IMG/VR virus record: IMGVR_UViG_3300010354_000116 | Location: 1-53,922 of that record | Length of the DNA: 53,922 nt | Source of the DNA: a virus | Reading direction: 5' to 3' (one strand) | Part shown: piece by piece, positions 42,633-48,033 of the stretch | How positions within the stretch are numbered: position 1 is the stretch's first letter | How the letters are laid out: every line of letters starts with the position of its first letter | The notes under the pieces: generated by a model | Database searches by the model: none | The model's input: only the letters and a program-made list of their open reading frames with translations | What the model was told of the DNA's origin: nothing | Program-made: the position numbers and the translations under genes

Positions 42633-44182
42633 GAAGTTATTTCTTGTTTGTACAGGTCAACTATTTTCTCGTGACTGCTGATGTTAGAGCGCAGTAAAGT
42701 GTAGAGCTTGGCTTCCATCTCACTGCCTCTGATGTGCACAATGGTCATCGGGTTGTGCTGTCCCGGTCGGTCGATGCGAGCATTTGCTTGCAAGTAGGTT
42801 TCTACGCTTGGCACTGGCGAGTACCAAACGATAGTGTTGGCCGCAGTTAGAGTCAACCCGTGCGATGCGGCTTGTGGTTGGATAATGAGCACATGGGGGT
42901 CTGGAACTGTTTGGAACCTGTGGATTATGTCTGCTCGCTTATTCACAGATACTTTGCCAGAAATTATGTCGCACGATATTTTGTGTTTGGTGAGGTATTC
43001 GTACAACAAGTCTATGGTGTGCGTGAAAGGCACGAAGACGAGTACTTTGTGCGAGGACTCCTCAATGACTTCCAACACTACCTGCAGTCTGTTACTTACG
43101 TCGAACTCGATCACTTCCCTTTCGTCGGTGTACACCGCACCACCGGATATTTGCAGTAGCTTGTTGAGGTTGGTCGCAGCGTTGACCGAGGTTACCTGCT
43201 CCCCGTCGGCATGGATGATCATCTGCTTCTTCAGCATCGTGTAGTACTTTTGTTGTTGTGCGGTAAGCGGTGCCTCTCTGTCTACGTGTGTAACTGGTGG
43301 TAGGTCTAGGCACTGGCTTTTTTCAAACCGAATCGCGGGCTGCAGTACTTGGTGGACTATCTTGTCTGCGTTGAGTGTTGGCCGCCAAATATACTGGCTG
43401 ATTTTACGCATTACTTTGTCGCGGAACTGTCCGAAGTATTTCGGGCATTGAGTGGGGTTTACCAGCCTAGCCAAACCAAACGCATCCAGTGGGGATTGTG
43501 CCGCAGGAGTACCTGTAAGCATCCAAAGCCATTTGGCCTGTGCAACTATTTCGTTGAGTACTTTCCACCGAGTTGTGCTTACATTCTTATAAGCAGACGC
43601 TTCGTCAACCACGATCATGTCGAAGCCGCCTTTTAAGATTTCTTCTTTGACGACACCCACCCCGTCGAAGTTGATTATGAGAAACTCCGTACCCGCATTG
43701 ATTATTTTCTTGCGTTGCGCAGACGTACCATAAGCCACCGCGCATCCACGGTGCATAGCAAACGTGAACAAGTCTTGCTGCCATGCGGACTTCATAATCG
43801 ACAACGGGCATATGACAAGCACGCGTTTGATCGCGCCGATACTTAGCAGGTAGTCCGCTGCCCATATGACGGATGCCGTCTTGCCGGTGCCTTGCTCGTT
43901 GAAGCAAAACGCCTTCTTGTGGAGAGTCAGGAACCCAGCGGTTTCTTTCTGGTGTGCGAACGGTTTGTATCTACCAGTCCAGTTGTAATCACGCTGTATC
44001 GTGGAGGGGACTTTTTTTAACCCCATCCCAGCAAGAATCTGAGCGTCCTCAAGCGTCCATTTCACGGCGAGGGTGAACATCCCGTCGTCTTCTTTTACTA
44101 CTTTGAATGTCGCAGACTTTTCTGCCAACAGGTGCGGTTTGCGTGTGCGCAGCACCAAGGCAACGTCGTTTACAATTTCCAT
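42629..44182 (-). CDS. SNF2-family DNA helicase/translocase
   Basis: 517 aa. Motif I NEQGTGKTASVIWAA, Ib LVICPLSIMKSAWQQD, II MIVVDEASAYKN (DEAS), III WLWMLTGTPAAQSPLD; second RecA lobe with VLVFVPFTHTIDLLYEYL, HVLIIQPQAASHGLTLTAAN and VETYLQANARIDRPGQHN (motif VI). Single-domain phage SNF2 proteins are ATP-driven dsDNA translocases often near recombination or replication genes; here it is next to HNH and Cas4-like nuclease genes. Confidence 0.88.
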   Translation of the reverse strand: MEIVNDVALVLRTRKPHLLAEKSATFKVVKEDDGMFTLAVKWTLEDAQILAGMGLKKVPSTIQRDYNWTGRYKPFAHQKETAGFLTLHKKAFCFNEQGTGKTASVIWAADYLLSIGAIKRVLVICPLSIMKSAWQQDLFTFAMHRGCAVAYGTSAQRKKIINAGTEFLIINFDGVGVVKEEILKGGFDMIVVDEASAYKNVSTTRWKVLNEIVAQAKWLWMLTGTPAAQSPLDAFGLARLVNPTQCPKYFGQFRDKVMRKISQYIWRPTLNADKIVHQVLQPAIRFEKSQCLDLPPVTHVDREAPLTAQQQKYYTMLKKQMIIHADGEQVTSVNAATNLNKLLQISGGAVYTDEREVIEFDVSNRLQVVLEVIEESSHKVLVFVPFTHTIDLLYEYLTKHKISCDIISGKVSVNKRADIIHRFQTVPDPHVLIIQPQAASHGLTLTAANTIVWYSPVPSVETYLQANARIDRPGQHNPMTIVHIRGSEMEAKLYTLLRSNISSHEKIVDLYKQEITS

Positions 44183-44451
44183 TAAGAGCGTTTCCCTTTC
44201 ATAGCCCCTGTGCGCGTGCGTGGGTAGGAGTAGTTGTCCTTACCTTCCTTCACTGACAGGTTGTTTCTATCGTTACTGCCGCCTTTTGACAGCGGAGTTT
44301 TGTGGTTTGCATGTTTGCCGTCACCTTTGCGTAGCTTGCCCTCTTCCATCAACTGGCGACGGGCTGCGTTACGCTTGGCACGGTTTTTCTTTTGCTCTTG
44401 CGTACCTTGGTAGTTGTCGTACTCGGAGCGGTAGTTGCGGGTTTTAGCCAT
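44182..44451 (-). CDS. HNH-like small nuclease
   Basis: 89 aa. Basic helix-rich N terminus (QEQKKNRAKRNAARRQLMEE) then a compact HNH-like core DGKHANHKTPLSKGGSNDRNNLSVKEGKDN. The HANHK...GG...N pattern matches the small phage HNH proteins; the first His is at 51 by count of the conserved GKHANH. One-base overlap with the helicase start. Confidence 0.72.
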   Translation of the reverse strand: MAKTRNYRSEYDNYQGTQEQKKNRAKRNAARRQLMEEGKLRKGDGKHANHKTPLSKGGSNDRNNLSVKEGKDNYSYPRTRTGAMKGKRS

Positions 44452-44453
44452 GC

Positions 44454-45119
44454 TTAATCACCTCGATAATGTTCACACTTTTTGACGGGGCAATATGCGC
44501 ACAGGGGACCACTGACCGCATTCCACACGTTGTGCTGCTGTGCTACGGCAAGTCTTTCCAGCTGAGTATCAAACGTTGCGTAGTACGCTTTGTGGAACCG
44601 TCTCTCGTGGGTCTTTTGCACGAACTCTTTGCTCACCACAAACACCAACGCAGACTTGATGGTTTGTACTTGTGGGTAGTAAGTGAACAGCGCAGCGGCG
44701 CATATGTCCAGCTGTGTAGTGTCCGCATACTTCGCATTTTTGCTCGTTTTGTAGTCCACCAGATACGCAGTATCGCCATCTATGATAAGCAGGTCCGCGA
44801 TGCCGCGCCACCACACGTTCTTGGCGAAGAAAGTGGTCGGGGTGTATTCCTTGCCGTCGTAGGCGATTGCCAGACGTAGTTCGCAGTGTTTTTCCCCCGG
44901 TATGTCTCGTAGCGCATCCAGTATCGCCGTTATGTACGAGAAACGCTTGGGTAGGGGGGTAGCTTGTTTTACGTATTCTTCCGCAGCTTTATGTAGTTGG
45001 TTACCGTAGAGCGTTGCTTCACTACCTTCGTCGACAACATCTTTTGCGACTTTGAGGTGGTAGTATTTTTTTGCACACTGCTCGAATGTTTTTATGCTGC
45101 TGTAAGACCAAGCTGTCAT
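44454..45119 (-). CDS. Cas4/RecB-like PD-(D/E)XK exonuclease with Fe-S-type cysteines
   Basis: 221 aa. YSSIKTFEQCAKKYYHLKV (first Cys), GNQLHKAAEEY (H motif), GIADLLIIDGDTAYLVDYKTSK (core D...DYK), DICAAALFTYYPQ (Q/Y motif), and a C-terminal CAYCPVKKCEHY triad. One N-terminal plus three C-terminal cysteines is the arrangement of AddB/Cas4 iron-sulphur nucleases. In phages such proteins process DNA ends for recombination or degrade host DNA. There is no CRISPR array nearby. Confidence 0.82.
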   Translation of the reverse strand: MTAWSYSSIKTFEQCAKKYYHLKVAKDVVDEGSEATLYGNQLHKAAEEYVKQATPLPKRFSYITAILDALRDIPGEKHCELRLAIAYDGKEYTPTTFFAKNVWWRGIADLLIIDGDTAYLVDYKTSKNAKYADTTQLDICAAALFTYYPQVQTIKSALVFVVSKEFVQKTHERRFHKAYYATFDTQLERLAVAQQHNVWNAVSGPLCAYCPVKKCEHYRGD

Positions 45120-45343
45120 TTAGGGGGCTTCCTTATGTCGTCTCCGAAGTTGTTGTGCTTCTCGATGCGCCTTCTGATTACAGACGCCGGTTGCACGTCT
45201 TCAGAGCATACACCCTGCGGTATCGTACGTATACTACCGCCGTTCTTCAGGAACTCGGCTACCTTTTCTTCCAACCACTCCCGTGTGTATTGGGGTTCTT
45301 CGTGCTTCTGATCTGAGTAAATTTTGTCGTCAATCCGACCCAT
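45116..45343 (-). CDS. Small early phage protein of unknown function
   Basis: 75 aa, ATGA overlap with the exonuclease gene. EEPQYTREWLEEKVAEFLKNGGSIRTIPQGVCSEDVQPASVIRRRIEKHN: one helix then a loop and a basic helix. Similar short proteins with REW-E-V-FL-GG-IR-IP-GV accompany RecB-like genes in other phages. Function unknown. Confidence 0.65.
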   Translation of the reverse strand: MGRIDDKIYSDQKHEEPQYTREWLEEKVAEFLKNGGSIRTIPQGVCSEDVQPASVIRRRIEKHNNFGDDIRKPPK

Positions 45344-45512
45344 GATCCGCCTCGTATTGTTGTTCTAAGACGTAAAGTTTGGCTACTTCAAAAAGCCCAA
45401 TCATCTGGATTACAGAAAGTTTCCCAGCATTGGCATCTATTAGTTTTTTGATATCCTCCATTGCTTCTGCTTCGCAGCGCAAAAGAACCGGATGTGGCAC
45501 TATATCTCCCAT
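45330..45512 (-). CDS. Small helical protein
   Basis: 60 aa from ATG 45512 (TGATG junction with the SleB-like gene). Predicted wholly helical (CEAEAMEDIKKLIDANAGKLSVIQMIGLFEVAKLYVLEQQY). Coupled on both sides. No family recognised. Confidence 0.58.
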   Translation of the reverse strand: MGDIVPHPVLLRCEAEAMEDIKKLIDANAGKLSVIQMIGLFEVAKLYVLEQQYEADHGSD

Positions 45513-45916
45513 CACTCACCTCTGTAAAAAACGTGATTATCTATTCTCTTCGTGCGTTGTAGCTCTGCCGCCCACCACGGCTTTACTCTAGTTGCATGGT
45601 AGTGCGTAGCTCCCCCTGTTGGATCAGGCATAAAGCCAGCAGCGGTCAGCATCGTAATAGCAAGAGCTTTGGTGTAAGCCCAGTCATCGTATACGTCCTC
45701 TCTTTTGCCGTCACACATATACGAAAACTGGCACTGGTGACGGCGGTGTTCGTCTTGGTTTACAACACCGCACGCTGTGTCTGGATAGCGCCAACTGTTT
45801 ACCCTGTTATGCACTACCCAAGCGACAGCAACTTGACCTTCCAGCGGTTCGCCACGGGCCTCGAAGTAAATCGCGCTCGCAACGCAGAACAGGGCTGAAA
45901 TCAGGGCTGAAATCAT
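45512..45916 (-). CDS. SleB-like cell wall hydrolase with N-terminal signal segment
   Basis: 134 aa. After a hydrophobic start (MISALISALFCVASA) comes the Hydrolase_2/SleB pattern: AIYFEARGEPLEGQVAVAWVVHNRVNSWRYPDTACGVV, CQFSYMCDG, DPTGGATHYHATRVKPWW, FYRGE. In the family the Glu of YFEARGEP is catalytic and the enzyme cuts peptidoglycan as a lytic transglycosylase-type enzyme. The export signal would place it in the periplasm. It is in the early operon, apart from the endolysin at 23780, so it could serve another step than final lysis. Confidence 0.85.
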   Translation of the reverse strand: MISALISALFCVASAIYFEARGEPLEGQVAVAWVVHNRVNSWRYPDTACGVVNQDEHRRHQCQFSYMCDGKREDVYDDWAYTKALAITMLTAAGFMPDPTGGATHYHATRVKPWWAAELQRTKRIDNHVFYRGE

Positions 45917-46092
45917 CGCTTGTCCTTCTTGGCTGCGCGGAAAATAAAATCAAACAGGCCCGGAGACATTTTCAGCGTTACGGGCATATCTGGGTCAGCG
46001 CATTCGCACGCTTGCACTTTTTCAAACGTATTTTCCTGCGGCTTGTACGGGACAAGGCACTTTTTGCATCTTACTGCGGTAGTGTTCGGCAT
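45913..46092 (-). CDS. Small Cys-rich (zinc-ribbon-like) protein
   Basis: 59 aa from ATG 46092, with GAAGGAGAAC upstream; an ATG 27 bases earlier lacks a site. RCKKCLVPYKPQENTFEKVQACECADPD provides CxxC...CxC metal ligands. Overlaps the SleB-like gene (ATGA) and the preceding 35-aa ORF (TAATG). Confidence 0.6.
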   Translation of the reverse strand: MPNTTAVRCKKCLVPYKPQENTFEKVQACECADPDMPVTLKMSPGLFDFIFRAAKKDKR

Positions 46093-46199
46093 TATGTGTT
46101 CTCCTTCAACCCAATCCATATTTTCTTCTCTGGGATGTTCTCCTTTTTGATCTCTCCGCTCATCTCATCAACCCAAACTTTAGTTATTTCCAAGCTCAC
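46092..46199 (-). CDS. 35-residue mini-protein, GTG start
   Basis: GTG at 46199 with GGGAGG (46206-46211) at good distance. VSLEITKVWVDEMSGEIKKE then NIPEKKIWIGLKENT. Overlaps the end of the 78-aa gene (46180-46416) and touches the next start (TAATG). A longer version from ATG 46283 would overlap more and has a poor N-terminal composition. Confidence 0.45.
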   Translation of the reverse strand: MSLEITKVWVDEMSGEIKKENIPEKKIWIGLKENT

Positions 46200-46416
46200 T
46201 TTGTGCCTCCCATGCGCCGACAACCTCGGCAATTTTTGTTCTTGAATTGACCCCGACCCTGAACCCACGCACATAGGCCTCATTGACTAATTTCTCAAAG
46301 TACCGACGATCCGTCTCCGCGTCTACGCTTTTCGATTCGTCCCACCACCAGCCAGCGGCAAGCACGATCTCTTTGACCTGCTTCCTGTCCAGCTTTGTTA
46401 TGTCGATGAACATCAT
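46180..46416 (-). CDS. Small early protein with aromatic motif
   Basis: 78 aa, AAGGAG before the ATG. KLDRKQVKEIVLAAGWWWDE SKSVDAETDRRYFEKLVNEAYVRGFRVGVNSRTKIAE. Predicted alpha/beta, no family recognised. ATGA overlap with the upstream gene. Confidence 0.6.
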   Translation of the reverse strand: MMFIDITKLDRKQVKEIVLAAGWWWDESKSVDAETDRRYFEKLVNEAYVRGFRVGVNSRTKIAEVVGAWEAQSELGNN

Positions 46417-46667
46417 CGCGGCTCCTTGTTGTCTTGCAATGCCACTGGAACGTAATACTCTCTGTCATGCCGCACTCTGTTAATTGGGCCGACCACCTTG
46501 CCGTCCGCGTGTGAGTGCGTGAGCATATCTTCCAGCAGTGCTGATACAGTCGTCAGTTGATACCGCATTTGCATCACTTCGTTATAAAGCGCGTAGACTT
46601 TCTCATCTGTGTTGCGCTCGCTCCAGTATTTTTCTCTTTGTGATAAACCTAGTTTTTCGATACTCAT
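46413..46667 (-). CDS. Small helical early protein
   Basis: 84 aa. SQREKYWSERNTDEKVYALYNEVMQMRYQLTTVSALLEDMLTHSH is helical, the tail NRVRHDREYYVPVALQDNKEPR is polar. ATGA overlaps at both ends. Unknown function. Confidence 0.6.
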   Translation of the reverse strand: MSIEKLGLSQREKYWSERNTDEKVYALYNEVMQMRYQLTTVSALLEDMLTHSHADGKVVGPINRVRHDREYYVPVALQDNKEPR

Positions 46668-46888
46668 TCTTCAACCCTCTCGTATGTTTGTTCAAAAATA
46701 TCCGGCTTGCATGGATAGTGTTCACCCTTAATCCCAGTGATGATCCAGTCGCCGGGGATGACGCGCATCAATCCTTCAAGGGTCGGCACAAATCCTTCTC
46801 TGGGGTCGTGCCACTCAACGGCGGGGTGGTCGCCGTGTTTAAACCACTGCGTTGCCTCAATGACCACGGGCTTCTTTCGATATTTCAT
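46664..46888 (-). CDS. Conserved phage/prophage protein (MKYRKKPVVIEA)
   Basis: 74 aa from ATG 46888, SD GAGGAGG at good distance; the ORF open 36 bases further upstream lacks one. KYRKKPVVIEATQWFKHGDHPAVEW...VIPGDWIITGIKGEHYPCKPDIFEQTYE is a very widespread phage and prophage family with no defined function. Confidence 0.85.
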   Translation of the reverse strand: MKYRKKPVVIEATQWFKHGDHPAVEWHDPREGFVPTLEGLMRVIPGDWIITGIKGEHYPCKPDIFEQTYERVEE

Positions 46889-47076
46889 TTGCTCGCCTCC
46901 TCTGGAATGGCCGTTACAACACACTGCTTATTGCGCGGCAGCGTTTTCTCGCACTCTGCTATGGCTGTCACCGCCAGTGATCTGTACGACCCGGGCATCA
47001 AATTCAGTAACATAAAGACGACTAGTGTAAGGATTACACCTAGACAGAACGCCAAATATATATCTCTATTGTTCAT
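46885..47076 (-). CDS. Single-pass membrane protein of early operon
   Basis: 63 aa. Membrane segment YLAFCLGVILTLVVFMLLNLM (about 7-27), then a short periplasmic-like part with two Cys: AECEKTLPRNKQCVVTAIPE. Such N-in, C-out small proteins with an ECEK-LPR-Q-C tail are widespread in phages; function unknown. ATGA overlap with the next gene. Confidence 0.7.
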   Translation of the reverse strand: MNNRDIYLAFCLGVILTLVVFMLLNLMPGSYRSLAVTAIAECEKTLPRNKQCVVTAIPEEASK

Positions 47077-47079
47077 ATC

Positions 47080-47460
47080 TCACCTTGCCTTACTGCTATG
47101 TCGGCCACGGTGACCAGCTTTTCCAGTGCATCGATTGCCTGACGAGTCAACGTGGGGGCACCGACGAATAGCCTTCGGCACACCGGGTTTATGGCGTTCT
47201 TGCTCCTTCAAAACAGCCATTGCGATATACACAATCGCCCCCAGTGCTTCTTGCACGAACGCATCTCCCTCACGGGTGCTGGCCGCTTCTTCTAACTTCT
47301 TAGCTGCCTGCCCGGTCAAGAACCCCCGACCGTGCATCTTGCCGTAGTGTACCCACGGCTGCTCTAGGAACGGCGTGGTGTCGCCGCCATGTCTTTCGCC
47401 TTTGCCCTTGGTGGCCTGCTGTATCGCTTGGTCAAACACTTGTTGCAGTGGGTGTGTCAT
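47080..47460 (-). CDS. Conserved early phage protein with C-terminal zinc-finger-like tail
   Basis: 126 aa from ATG 47460 (AAGGAG 5 bases upstream). THPLQQVFDQAIQQATKGKGERHGGDTTPFLEQPWVHYGKMHGRGFLTGQAAKKLEEA...ALGAIVYIAMAVLKEQERH, a family I know in phage early regions without assigned role; the tail RRCPHVDSSGNRCTGKAGHRGRHSS has Cys/His ligands spaced as in small DNA-binding fingers and may be an added module. Confidence 0.72.
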   Translation of the reverse strand: MTHPLQQVFDQAIQQATKGKGERHGGDTTPFLEQPWVHYGKMHGRGFLTGQAAKKLEEAASTREGDAFVQEALGAIVYIAMAVLKEQERHKPGVPKAIRRCPHVDSSGNRCTGKAGHRGRHSSKAR

Positions 47461-47614
47461 CGTAGCTCCTTGGTTCTTGTTGGTTGCACAGTTCACATCC
47501 CGGATGATCAGGGTCTCGGCAGTCAGGGAACTGGTTTAATTTCTGCCTGTACCTTCTTCCGTGCCTCCATGCGGCGGCCTCGTCTTCTTCGTCTTGCTCA
47601 GTGTAAAAACTCAC
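47432..47614 (-). CDS. Small acidic/Cys protein (RDPDHPGCELC)
   Basis: 60 aa from GTG 47614. EQDEEDEAAAWRHGRRYRQKLNQFP then CRDPDHPGCELCNQQ, a CxxxxxxxCxxC cluster. Overlaps genes on both sides (17 and 29 bases), suggesting coupling. Recurrent small phage protein type, function unknown. Confidence 0.55.
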   Translation of the reverse strand: MSFYTEQDEEDEAAAWRHGRRYRQKLNQFPDCRDPDHPGCELCNQQEPRSYDDTPTATSV

Positions 47615-47801
47615 GATCCAGCTCCTCTACTTCCAATACAGCTATTGTGAATACCGTAATTGCGTCGGCCAGCACATACGTTGACGCTTCCGGGCAGTGA
47701 GCGCCGTACAAGTAGTAGTCATCTTCAGAGGTTTTCAATTCCTGCGCCGCAACCATAGCGGCGTCTTTTGTGTCGAATATCAACGGTGTCAGTCGTTTCA
47801 T
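47598..47801 (-). CDS. Small early protein
   Basis: 67 aa, ATG 47801. MKRLTPLIFDTKDAAMVAAQELKTSEDDYYLYGAHCPEASTYVLADAITVFTIAV, alpha/beta-like. Its start overlaps the stop of a 12-codon leader ORF (ATGA). Confidence 0.58.
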   Translation of the reverse strand: MKRLTPLIFDTKDAAMVAAQELKTSEDDYYLYGAHCPEASTYVLADAITVFTIAVLEVEELDREFLH

Positions 47802-47836
47802 GTCGGTTCCCGTATAAGTGTGCGTGATGGTGTCAT
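47798..47836 (-). CDS. 12-codon leader ORF
   Basis: ATG 47836 with a very strong GGGGGGAG 7 bases upstream encodes MTPSRTLIREPT and stops within the next gene's ATG (ATGA). The position, right before a gene with a weak ribosome site of its own, suggests a coupling or leader peptide. Confidence 0.4.
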   Translation of the reverse strand: MTPSRTLIREPT

Positions 47837-48033
47837 GCAGTTACTCCCCCCATTCAGAGCACTTGCACTAACCACCACGGCTAACCGTAGCGTGGCTTAC
47901 CCGACGTGCGCCCAAGTGTGGAAGGACTACCATGTAGACCGAGACTCGTAGCACGTTGCGGACGTTATTTGGCCGTACCGGGCCTGCCCACCATCCGCTG
48001 GGGCATCGGGGGAGGCACCACCCCCCACTGCAA
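47837..48033 (-). other. Short non-coding gap of the early operon with two hairpins
   Basis: About 200 bases between polA and the small-gene array. A hairpin at 47875-47895 has 8 paired bases (CCACG(G)CTA / TAGCGTGG) around ACCG; a second G5/C5 hairpin is at 48008-48025. Neither is followed by a T-run. A 22-codon ORF from TTG 48033 to 47965, directly after the polA stop, is possible (ends RMVGRPGTAK) but weakly supported. Confidence 0.45.

Noticed and set aside
44454-45119. Cas4 as part of a phage CRISPR system
   Set aside because: No cas1, cas2 or repeat array seen; stand-alone phage nucleases of this fold are common.
46092-46283. 63-aa version of the 35-aa mini-protein
   Set aside because: Overlaps the 78-aa gene by more than 100 bases, poor N-terminal text; the GTG at 46199 has a clear GGGAGG site.
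47837-47964. tRNA-like gene in the gap after polA
   Set aside because: No cloverleaf with a recognisable anticodon arm and T-loop (GTTCRA) could be drawn; only simple hairpins.
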